A DNA stretch of 7,650 nucleotides. It comes from Candidatus Sediminicultor secundus (GTDB lineage Bacteria > Atribacterota > JS1 > SB-45 > 34-128). The DNA lies in the NCBI GenBank assembly GCA_002849045.2, contig NCRO01000004.1:1-7650 (forward strand), read 5' to 3'. Below the pieces are notes generated by a model. The model worked only from the letters and a program-made list of their open reading frames with translations. It made no database searches and was not told where the DNA came from. Of the stretch, positions 1 through 5,856 are shown piece by piece. Position 1 is the first letter of the stretch; every line of letters begins with the position of its first letter. A program made the translations under genes and the position numbers.

Positions 1-1686
1 TCTTCTGGCAATCTTAAATTTTCACATAAATCTAATGATGTAGTAACCAGGCTTTTAAGACTGCTTAGCCAATTGATATTAAAAGAAAAGAAAATAGTGT
101 TAATCACAGTATTAATAATTGTAATAATTTCTGTAGGTTTCAGCACAAGAGTCAAGACTGAATCATCAATTGAATCAAGAATGGGAGCAGGCAGCAATAT
201 AGTAAAAATTATGAATTATTTTAACGAAAAATTTGGTGGCACAGATTTCCTTTATGTCTATACTGAAGCAAATAATGTAAAAGATCCGTATGTATTAAGA
301 CAGATGAAAAAGATCGGAGATTATTCAAAGCGGTTCGATACTTTCGGCGAACCATCATCAATCACGGATTTTTTAACTCAGCTTAATGATGCTATGGAAA
401 ATAAAAATATAATTCCTGCAAGCGAGCAGAAGATTGATAATTTATGGTTCTTTGCCGGAGACAATGAATATATTTCCACAATGATCGGTGACAATAACGA
501 AGACACTTTATTACAGATAAGCACAAAGGAGATGACTTCTTCCTCCCTTGATTACGCAATAACCGAGATGTACAAATTTATAGAAAAAATTCCAAAAAAA
601 GTTAGAACCATCGAGCTCTCCGAAATAGAGGAAGACGAACAATCGGAATATTACCAAAAATTAGCTGAAGAAATCATATCTTCTCTTATGGCAAAAAATA
701 TTGAAATTGAAAATCCAGAAATATTAAAAGAAGAGCTCGTAAAAATTGCGGAGACTCCTAACTCTGAATTTGAAAAGGATAATAAAGAGTTTGTAGAGGA
801 AATTTTAAAAGTATCTTCTTTGGAAATTGAAGATTTAGGCATAGCAAATACAGATTTATTCCCCATACTTACTAATTATATAAAAGAAAAGAAATCTCAG
901 GATGGTTTATTAAAGGAATTAATGGAAAATTTAAGATTGCCAGAAGATGATGCAATCTATCTTCTGGATGGGTTAGAAGTATCTAAAAAAATTGTTCAGG
1001 ACCGCGAAAAAGTAAGGTTTGCTCAGTCTGAAACAGAAAGACTGATAGGAAAAAGTTTTACCGACGAAGAAAAGGATATTTTATGGTATCTGATGGATGA
1101 AGAGATTTATGTATCAGATGATAATGGAGATATCAAGGTTTCATTTACCCTCACCGGAATCCCGGTAATCAGCGATAAGATAAACACCAGTCTATTTAGG
1201 GGACAGACAAAGAGTATAATTGCAGCATTTATTGCAGTATCTATCATGCTTATGCTTCAATTCGGCTCTCTTATATTAGGATTATTTGCTATGATACCTA
1301 TTACTCTGACCATAGTCACTGCTTTTGGTATAATGGGTCTTCTAAGTATCGATTTAAATATAGGGACCATAATGGTTGCTAGTATTGCTATAGGAGCAGG
1401 AATTGATTATACCATCCACTATATTTCTCGCTATAAAAACGAACTAAAAAGAAAATCAAAAATTGAAGCGATGAAAACTACTTTAACCGGGACAGGACGG
1501 GCAATTGTCTTTAATTCTGTTTCAGTAGCCGCCGGTGTCTTCATGCTCGGCTTTTCAGAAATTCAAATGATGGCTGTATTTGGAAAACTTATTGGGAGTG
1601 TGATGTTATTAAGCGTAATTTATACTTTGACTTTACTCCCCATTCTGTTAAATAGTATAAAACTTAAAGAGGAGGGAAAGAAATGA
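1..1686 (+). CDS. MMPL/RND-family transporter, C-terminal half (5' end outside window)
   Basis: Inner-membrane, proton-driven exporter of the RND superfamily, MMPL (hydrophobe exporter) branch. The frame is open from base 1, so the gene starts upstream; the TTG at 73 is internal. Visible residues (numbered from base 1): a transmembrane helix at about 30-46 (TM7 equivalent), a periplasmic loop at about 50-400, then five helices at about 404-423, 426-444, 453-472, 500-518 and 525-551, which is the standard second half of a 12-helix RND pump. The fourth-from-last helix (TM10) carries GAGIDYTIHY; the Asp-Tyr pair at about 469-470 matches the proton-relay position of MMPL proteins. The loop is long because of an acidic, helix-rich stretch at about 200-375. 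The stop codon overlaps the next start (ATGA), so the LolA-like protein is probably its periplasmic partner. Cargo is unknown; a lipid or other hydrophobic molecule is the family-based guess. Confidence 0.9.
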   Translation, partial: SSGNLKFSHKSNDVVTRLLRLLSQLILKEKKIVLITVLIIVIISVGFSTRVKTESSIESRMGAGSNIVKIMNYFNEKFGGTDFLYVYTEANNVKDPYVLRQMKKIGDYSKRFDTFGEPSSITDFLTQLNDAMENKNIIPASEQKIDNLWFFAGDNEYISTMIGDNNEDTLLQISTKEMTSSSLDYAITEMYKFIEKIPKKVRTIELSEIEEDEQSEYYQKLAEEIISSLMAKNIEIENPEILKEELVKIAETPNSEFEKDNKEFVEEILKVSSLEIEDLGIANTDLFPILTNYIKEKKSQDGLLKELMENLRLPEDDAIYLLDGLEVSKKIVQDREKVRFAQSETERLIGKSFTDEEKDILWYLMDEEIYVSDDNGDIKVSFTLTGIPVISDKINTSLFRGQTKSIIAAFIAVSIMLMLQFGSLILGLFAMIPITLTIVTAFGIMGLLSIDLNIGTIMVASIAIGAGIDYTIHYISRYKNELKRKSKIEAMKTTLTGTGRAIVFNSVSVAAGVFMLGFSEIQMMAVFGKLIGSVMLLSVIYTLTLLPILLNSIKLKEEGKK

Positions 1687-2450
1687 AATTGAAAATTAGT
1701 CTCTTAATGTTTACGATTTTTATCTTGCTGTTTTCTGCTAGCACAGTATTTGCCCTAACCGTTGATGAAATCATGGATAAAATGGAGGAGACGGCGCCTG
1801 ATTTTACTACTCAAAAAACTATTTCTGAAATGGTTTTAATTGATAAAGACGGGAAAGAAGAAATAAGAGAGATGGTTATGTTCTCTCAAGAGGGAGAAGA
1901 TGAAAAAACCAGTACCCTTATGAGATTTCTCTCTCCTAAATCGGTAAAGGGTGTAACTCTTCTGAACATTGATGATGGAGAAAAAATATATTTATATATG
2001 CCTGCCTATAACAAACCAAGAAGAATCGCCAGTTCTTCGAAGGGTGATGAATTTATGGGAACAGGCCTTTCTTATGAAGATATGAGCATGGATTATGAAG
2101 ACAAAGATTACGAAAAAAAGCTTTTGGAAGAAACAGATGGAGAATACATTATAGAAGTTTTACCGAGTGAAGAAGATGCATCTTATGAAAAAATTATCCT
2201 TCATGTAGATAAAGATATTTTTTATGCTAAAAAAGTAGAATTTTATGAAGCAGGTAGTGAATTAACTAAAACTTTAACCATTAATAAAATAAAAATTGAG
2301 GATACGGGTAAAGTTACCCCTTTGGAAATAGCATTTACCGATATGGTGGAAAACCGTGTCACCAAAATAATTATAAAAGAAATAGAATATAATGTAGAAT
2401 TATCATCCAGTTTCTTTAGTATTAGGACATTATCGAAACCGACACTTTAG
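1683..2450 (+). CDS. LolA-like periplasmic protein (outer membrane lipoprotein-sorting family)
   Basis: Secreted 255-residue protein of the LolA-like 'outer membrane lipoprotein-sorting' type (COG2834-like), a fold whose half-barrel holds acyl chains. Residues 1-24 are a Sec signal peptide (Lys-rich start, hydrophobic core, V-F-A cut site after residue 24). There is no lipobox Cys, so the mature protein should be soluble in the periplasm. Supporting motifs: MRFLSPKSVKG (80-90), YLYMPAYNKPRRI (103-115) and FMGTGLSYEDM (124-134); the last resembles the conserved 'F-x-G-(S/T)-x-(F/L)-S-Y-E-D' block of this family. The mature chain is strongly acidic. The start is fixed by the 4-nt ATGA overlap with the transporter and GGAGG at 1671-1675, 7 nt upstream. 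Linkage to an MMPL pump and an outer-membrane barrel suggests a dedicated hydrophobic-cargo shuttle, not the housekeeping LolA. The exact ligand is unknown. Confidence 0.85.
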   Translation: MKLKISLLMFTIFILLFSASTVFALTVDEIMDKMEETAPDFTTQKTISEMVLIDKDGKEEIREMVMFSQEGEDEKTSTLMRFLSPKSVKGVTLLNIDDGEKIYLYMPAYNKPRRIASSSKGDEFMGTGLSYEDMSMDYEDKDYEKKLLEETDGEYIIEVLPSEEDASYEKIILHVDKDIFYAKKVEFYEAGSELTKTLTINKIKIEDTGKVTPLEIAFTDMVENRVTKIIIKEIEYNVELSSSFFSIRTLSKPTL

Positions 2451-2452
2451 AA

Positions 2453-2751
2453 TAGTCGTTAGTCGTTAGTGAGTAGTATTTAGTAAAGAAAGAGAAAGAA
2501 AGATACAGGAAATAAATTCAAAATAAGTTAGTTGTTAGTGAATAGTGAATAGTATTTAGTGAAGAAGGAAAAGAAGAAGAGCGGATAGCGGGTAGGAAGA
2601 AATACAGTAATAAGTGATGAGTGATGAGTAATAAGTTAAAGACGCGGGATGGAACTTCTGGGAAAACAGTATCGAGTATTGAGTATATAGTATCGAGTAA
2701 AGAAAAGAAAGAGAAGGAAAAATACAGGGAATAAATTCAAAATAAATTAGT
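2453..2751. repeat. Three degenerate tandem units of a TAGT-rich / purine-rich / ATACAGG repeat
   Basis: Each unit has the same order: a block of short 'gttagt / gagtagt / gaatagt / gagtatt' words, a purine-only stretch of A and G, then ATACAG followed by an AATAA-type tail. The units lie at about 2453-2527, 2528-2620 and 2668-2751. The ends of units 1 and 3 are clearly homologous: 2503-2532 and 2722-2751 match at 28 of 30 positions with no gap (219-bp offset). The middle unit is more diverged after its ATACAG at 2602-2607. The spacing is irregular and there are no unique spacers, so this is not a CRISPR array. It looks like decayed tandem or slippage-prone repeats. Confidence 0.8.
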
Positions 2752-2771
2752 CATTATTGAAAAAGTCGTAG

Positions 2772-2792
2772 GGGTAGACTTTGTGTCTGCCC
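2772..2792. repeat. Hairpin module 1 of the palindromic element
   Basis: GGGTAGAC (2772-2779) pairs with GTCTGCCC (2785-2792) over 8 positions, one of them a T/G wobble, around a 5-nt loop. The wobble suggests either decay of an older perfect palindrome or function as RNA on this strand. Confidence 0.75.
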
Positions 2793-2813
2793 ATAATGGG
2801 TAATGTGCTGTAG

Positions 2814-2833
2814 GGGTTCGATGAATCGAACCC
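2814..2833. repeat. Hairpin module 2: perfect 9-bp palindrome
   Basis: GGGTTCGAT (2814-2822) and ATCGAACCC (2825-2833) are perfect inverted repeats separated by GA. In a folded strand the innermost pairs would open, giving roughly an 8-bp stem and a 4-nt loop. The GGTTCGA word looks like a tRNA T-arm but no tRNA surrounds it. Confidence 0.85.
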
Positions 2834-2858
2834 GCTGGAAAAAATACCAAAATACCCT

Positions 2859-2879
2859 GGGGCGGATGAATCCGCACCC
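2859..2879. repeat. Hairpin module 3 of the palindromic element
   Basis: GCGGAT (2862-2867) pairs with ATCCGC (2870-2875) around GA, and GGG (2859-2861) can pair with CCC (2877-2879) across a single unpaired A. The apex GATGAATC is the same as in module 2, while the stem bases differ on both arms. Confidence 0.8.
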
Positions 2880-2906
2880 TACGACATAAAATTGTAAATT
2901 CTAGAA

Positions 2907-2925
2907 GACAGACGCTTTATCTGTC
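2907..2925. repeat. Isolated hairpin outside the element (GACAGA...TCTGTC)
   Basis: GACAGA (2907-2912) pairs with TCTGTC (2920-2925) over 6 bp around a 7-nt loop. Its centre, CAGACGCTTTATCTG, resembles module 1 (TAGACTTTGTGTCTG), so it may be a decayed copy of that module. No T-run follows on either strand, which argues against a terminator. Confidence 0.6.
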
Positions 2926-2978
2926 ATGCTATATACTACATACTATAGACTGAAAAGAATGGGGGAAAAAATATAATT

Positions 2979-4211
2979 ATGAAAAGAAATATTTTTTTGG
3001 TAGTATTTATTATTTTGTTATTTTCGGCTTCTGCTTATGCCGGAGATTTTTCTGGGAGTTTAACCTATTCAGGAGGATACAATTTTACAGAGAACAATCT
3101 AAGCAATACTCTAAATTTAGACCTTAACTATATTCATAATTTTACTGATGAAGTTTTTGCAGAAGGAGATTTAATAATTAAATATAGCGATAGTTCTGCT
3201 CCCAATCCTTTTATGATTATACCCAAAGAACTTTATATTGGCACTTATGACCTTATTCCTCAACTCGATATAAAAACAGGTCTGTTAACTATAAGCTGGG
3301 GGTCAGCAGATATGTTTAGTCCTTTAGATAATTTTAATCCACTACCGCCTGGAATGTCTTTTACATCTATGGCCCAAAAAAACGGAGTATTAGCCGCTGA
3401 TGCAACTTATTATTTTAATGATATTACTTATTTACAGGCAATAATCCTACCTTCTTTCGTTCCTTCTTATATGCCAGAAAAATACGAAGAGCAAATCTAC
3501 ATTTCTATGTTTGCCCCTCAATTTCAAGCTCAGGGAATAGAAATAACCTCTGTTAATATAACCCGTGTCTTTCCGGAAAATCCGGTTTGGGGAATAAAAT
3601 TAGGAAGAAGTTTTACCTCTTTTGATGCAGCAATTAGTTATTATAACGGATATTATCTTAATGCTTATCCTAAAACTTTGCAACCTGTTCCAGGACCTTC
3701 TGGAATGTCTTTGGATTTAGGATTGGGATATCCTAAAAGAGATATCTTTGGATTTGAATTCCAGGGAGACTTCCCGGGTATCGAAGGGGCTACCCTTAGA
3801 GGTGACCTGGCTTATATCATCCCCCAACCCTGGGAAATACAAGGTGAATATGTATTAAAAGATCACTACATAAAAGCAGTAATCGGCGCAGATTACACTA
3901 CCTCTTTTGACCTTTATTTAAATGTAGGATTCATCTGGGGATTTGCCTTTGAAGAAGGAGACCAGTGTTCTCCTTATATCTCTTTAAATGCCAGAAAAGA
4001 ATTAGAAAACAGTAAGCTTACTCCTAATTATTTAGGCATAATCAGCCTTCAAGATGGAAGCATGATAAATTCTATTGGTGCCAGTTATAATTTCACTGAT
4101 GATTTTTCGATTACCTTTTCTTATGTTTCTATTTTGGGGGACCAAACTTCAAAGCTGGGACAGATGGGAAGCGCAGAGGGTCTATACCTGATGGGAGAGT
4201 GGTCTTTCTAA
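2979..4211 (+). CDS. Outer-membrane beta-barrel protein, DUF1302-like
   Basis: Predicted 410-residue outer-membrane protein. Residues 1-21 are a Sec signal peptide (MKRN start, hydrophobic core, A-Y-A cut site). The mature chain alternates polar and aromatic/hydrophobic residues through many short strands (for example LNLDLNYIHNF, DITYLQAIILP) and ends GEWSF; the terminal Phe is the classic C-terminal signal for BAM-dependent barrel insertion. The stretch KELYIGTY...KTGLLTISWGSADMFSPLDNFNP (83-121) resembles the 'G-x-Q-x-x-x-W-G-x-(A/S)-D...P-x-D-x-x-N-P' block of DUF1302-type barrels, which in proteobacteria often sit with MMPL pumps. The only ribosome site visible is a weak GGGGG at 2961-2965, 13 nt from the ATG. 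It lies downstream of the pump and LolA-like genes, suggesting it is the outer-membrane exit or entry point of that system. The exact family is less certain than the barrel nature. Confidence 0.8.
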   Translation: MKRNIFLVVFIILLFSASAYAGDFSGSLTYSGGYNFTENNLSNTLNLDLNYIHNFTDEVFAEGDLIIKYSDSSAPNPFMIIPKELYIGTYDLIPQLDIKTGLLTISWGSADMFSPLDNFNPLPPGMSFTSMAQKNGVLAADATYYFNDITYLQAIILPSFVPSYMPEKYEEQIYISMFAPQFQAQGIEITSVNITRVFPENPVWGIKLGRSFTSFDAAISYYNGYYLNAYPKTLQPVPGPSGMSLDLGLGYPKRDIFGFEFQGDFPGIEGATLRGDLAYIIPQPWEIQGEYVLKDHYIKAVIGADYTTSFDLYLNVGFIWGFAFEEGDQCSPYISLNARKELENSKLTPNYLGIISLQDGSMINSIGASYNFTDDFSITFSYVSILGDQTSKLGQMGSAEGLYLMGEWSF

Positions 4212-4213
4212 TG
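4193..4213 (+). promoter_or_regulatory. TAATG stop-start overlap with upstream GGGAG, deciding the tetR start
   Basis: The barrel's TAA (4209-4211) shares its last base with an ATG at 4211-4213. The only nearby purine-rich site, GGGAG at 4193-4197, is 13 nt from this ATG but just 1 nt from the in-frame GTG at 4199. The GTG is therefore unlikely to be used, and initiation at 4211 probably depends on ribosomes finishing the barrel gene (translational coupling). Confidence 0.65.
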
Positions 4214-4792
4214 AAAAATATTAATAAAAAAGAAAAAATTTTAGAGGCAGCCCGGGAGGTATTCTTTAAAAAAAGTTTTTATGAAGCCACCATGGATGAT
4301 ATCGCTCAGCTTTCGGGAATAAAAAAACCTACCATCTATTATTATTTCCCTTCCAAAATAGATTTAGCTTCACAACTTCTGGAAGTAAATATAAAAAAGA
4401 TTTTTGGAAAAATAAGCGAAATAATTTCTGCAACAAATAATGTTAAAGATCGAATTAAAATGATAGTAGATTTTTATATAAGTCTTTTAGAAGAAAATTC
4501 TAAAATTTTTATTATTATACAAAGAATTAGCTATGATTTTATGCAAAAGGAAGACAGTAAGAAAAAGATAAATGAACTGTTCGAAAAATTAAGAAAAAAG
4601 CAGAAAAAGGCGGGCAATCTCTTCGGAGAAGTTATTTTATCTTCAGGTAAAAGGGTAAGCGGAGATATATTTTTATATTCCTTGGTTGCTGCTTTGGGAA
4701 GGGTTATCTTTGAAAATGTATCCCACGGAAGAAAACCAAAAAAAGATGATCTCCTGGTAATTGGGGATATTTTTTCCGCTTCGGTGAAATAA
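4211..4792 (+). CDS. TetR/AcrR-family transcriptional regulator
   Basis: A 193-residue one-component repressor of typical TetR length. The N-terminal DNA-binding domain is clear: KEKILEAAREVFFKKSFYEATMDDIA (helices 1-2, about 8-32), then the turn and recognition helix LSGIKKPTIYYYFPSKIDL (34-52), with the conserved T-I-Y-Y-Y-F-x-S-K signature. The C-terminal two thirds is helical and divergent, as expected of a ligand-binding and dimer domain. I chose the ATG at 4211 over the in-frame GTG at 4199 because of the TAATG overlap with the barrel gene and the position of the ribosome site. Being the last gene of the envelope-transport group, it most likely represses that group and responds to the cargo or a related hydrophobic compound. 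I could not identify an operator in the window, and the region upstream of the transporter is not visible. Confidence 0.92.
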   Translation: MKNINKKEKILEAAREVFFKKSFYEATMDDIAQLSGIKKPTIYYYFPSKIDLASQLLEVNIKKIFGKISEIISATNNVKDRIKMIVDFYISLLEENSKIFIIIQRISYDFMQKEDSKKKINELFEKLRKKQKKAGNLFGEVILSSGKRVSGDIFLYSLVAALGRVIFENVSHGRKPKKDDLLVIGDIFSASVK

Positions 4793-4797
4793 ATAAT

Positions 4798-5811
4798 TTA
4801 GTTTCTGCTAATTAAAAGAAGTAATTTTAGAGTATTGTGGTAATCTACTATGCTTATCATTTCTACCTGGCTGTGGGTATATTTTACCGGGATACATATA
4901 GGGATTGAATTCAACCCCGCTTCAAAGGCAGCAGCAGCATCAGTCGTTCCCCCGGATACAATCTCCTGAATTTCTATTTTATTTTTTTCAGCAATTCCCT
5001 TCACAAAATTCCTGAGCTTCAAAGAAGATACCCCTCTTCTGTCTGCTAATCTAATTACCGGACCTCCTCCGGTACAGGCCGGACTCTGGTGAAAGTTTCC
5101 CCAGGGAAGATTTCCTGCAGAAACCGTATCCAGGGTATAGACTTCATCAAAAGAATTTCGAGCAGAAAAGGCTTGAGCCCCTCGTAATCCAGTCTCTTCC
5201 TGCACAGTCCATACTAAGGTTATGGTATTTTTGGGAAGGTCATGGAGAAAATTTTCTAAAAGAAGAAGATTAAGGGCACATCCCACCCGGTCATCAAGAC
5301 CTCTGGTAACCACATATTTTTCATTAAGTATTACAAAATCCTTCTTCAGTCTGGCCGGTAAGACTGGAATAATCCCCCGTCCTGTTGCTTCTTGATCACT
5401 TTCCACTCCTATATCTATATAAAGGTCATCCCAATTATAGATTTTATTAAATTCTTCCTTCTTTAATAAATGAGGTGGTTTGAGCCCGATTACGCCCTGA
5501 ACTATCCCTTGATCAGTTACAATATCTACTACCCGATTATAGACACCTCTGACATCCCAGCCGCCTATTGGCTTAAATCTCAAGTAACCATTTTTTACAA
5601 CATAGTTAATTAAAAACCCAAGCTCATCCATATGAGCCATAAAAGCAATTCTTCTTCCCCCGCTGCCTATTGTGGTAGAAAGATTTCCTACCTCATCTTC
5701 TTTAAATTCTTCTTGAGGAAACAATTCTTTAATCTTTTCTCTTATCGGTTCCTCAAAACCACTTATACCAAAAGTATTTACTAATTCTTTTAAAATCTGA
5801 ATTTTATCCAT
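4798..5811 (-). CDS. M42-family metallo-aminopeptidase (glutamyl aminopeptidase / endoglucanase M type)
   Basis: Cytoplasmic, two-metal aminopeptidase of the M42 (TET) family, 337 residues and near the usual 340-360. All expected active-site residues are visible: His60 and Asp62 in AHMDE, Asp173 in GLDDRVG (bridging ligand), Glu205-Glu206 in QEETGLRGA (general base and ligand), Asp228 in YTLDTV, and His313 in YTHSQVE. M42 enzymes usually form dodecameric tetrahedra that degrade short peptides. Members were historically annotated as cellulases, which is doubtful. Translation starts at the ATG with AGGAG (5818-5822, minus strand) 6 nt upstream. It lies 43 nt downstream of the DAK2-DegV gene in the same direction, so co-transcription is plausible, though no functional link is known. 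Its stop codon is 5 nt from the convergent tetR stop. Confidence 0.95.
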   Translation of the reverse strand: MDKIQILKELVNTFGISGFEEPIREKIKELFPQEEFKEDEVGNLSTTIGSGGRRIAFMAHMDELGFLINYVVKNGYLRFKPIGGWDVRGVYNRVVDIVTDQGIVQGVIGLKPPHLLKKEEFNKIYNWDDLYIDIGVESDQEATGRGIIPVLPARLKKDFVILNEKYVVTRGLDDRVGCALNLLLLENFLHDLPKNTITLVWTVQEETGLRGAQAFSARNSFDEVYTLDTVSAGNLPWGNFHQSPACTGGGPVIRLADRRGVSSLKLRNFVKGIAEKNKIEIQEIVSGGTTDAAAAFEAGLNSIPICIPVKYTHSQVEMISIVDYHNTLKLLLLISRN

Positions 5812-5824
5812 TTTTATCTCCTAA

Positions 5825-5856
5825 CAGGAACAGGGGACGGTCCTCTGTCATTTTTT
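5825..5856. repeat. GGGGACGG-type hairpin repeat between the DAK2-DegV and M42 genes
   Basis: On the plus strand ACAGGGG (5830-5836) pairs with CCTCTGT (5842-5848), with one G/T wobble, around a 5-nt loop, and is followed by CA and six T (5851-5856). It therefore resembles an intrinsic terminator on the plus strand, but both flanking genes are on the minus strand, where the hairpin has an A/C mismatch and no following T-run. 'ACAGGGGACGGTCC...CTGTC' sequences recur in intergenic regions of various anaerobes (from memory), so I read this as a dispersed repeat and not as a regulated terminator. Confidence 0.55.

Larger units (their letters stand above)
2765..2885. repeat. 121-bp modular palindromic element with 9-bp terminal inverted repeats (MITE-like or structured repeat)
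   Basis: The element begins GTCGTAGGG (2765-2773) and ends with its exact reverse complement CCCTACGAC (2877-2885). Inside are three hairpins in a row: 2772-2792, 2814-2833 and 2859-2879. The word GTAGGGGT occurs at the start of the first and second (2768 and 2810), and the third ends in CCCTAC. No transposase is nearby and no target-site duplication is obvious. Similar GTAGGGG...CCC palindromes are, to my recollection, dispersed intergenic repeats in several low-GC anaerobe genomes; that link is from memory. It may be a non-autonomous mobile element or a REP/BIME-like unit. Confidence 0.75.
2451..2978. other. 528-bp non-coding, repeat-filled intergenic region
   Basis: No credible coding frame is present on either strand. 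The left part (to about 2751) is purine-rich on the plus strand with very few C residues and consists of degenerate tandem units. The middle (2765-2885) is a modular palindromic element. The right part holds another hairpin (2907-2925) and a short TATACTACATACTATAG stretch before the barrel gene. It separates the transporter/LolA-like pair from the barrel/tetR pair. I see no convincing sigma-70 promoter and no hairpin followed by a T-run, so whether one transcript crosses it cannot be told from the sequence. Confidence 0.85.

Noticed and set aside
73..75. TTG at 73 as start of the transporter gene
   Set aside because: The frame is open back to base 1 and this point lies just before TM7 of a 12-helix protein; no ribosome site precedes it.
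2453..2751. CRISPR array
   Set aside because: Repeats are degenerate, of unequal length, and not separated by unique spacers of constant size; no cas genes are present.
2810..2835. tRNA T-arm (GGTTCGA) suggesting a tRNA gene or att site
   Set aside because: The remainder of a cloverleaf is missing; the word belongs to a perfect palindrome repeated in modified form nearby.
2929..2948. Promoter (TATACT as -10) or TetR operator (CTATA-N10-TATAG) before the barrel gene
   Set aside because: No -35-like hexamer sits at 16-18 nt, the palindrome has only 5-bp arms, and the stretch resembles other TATACTA-type low-complexity repeats.
4199..4201. GTG at 4199 as tetR start
   Set aside because: It would add four residues unlike TetR N-termini, and the GGGAG site would be only 1 nt away; the TAATG-coupled ATG at 4211 fits better.
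4776..4788. CGC-TTCG-GTG mini-hairpin as a terminator at the end of tetR
   Set aside because: The stem is only 3 bp with a wobble, lies inside the coding region, and has no T-run after it.
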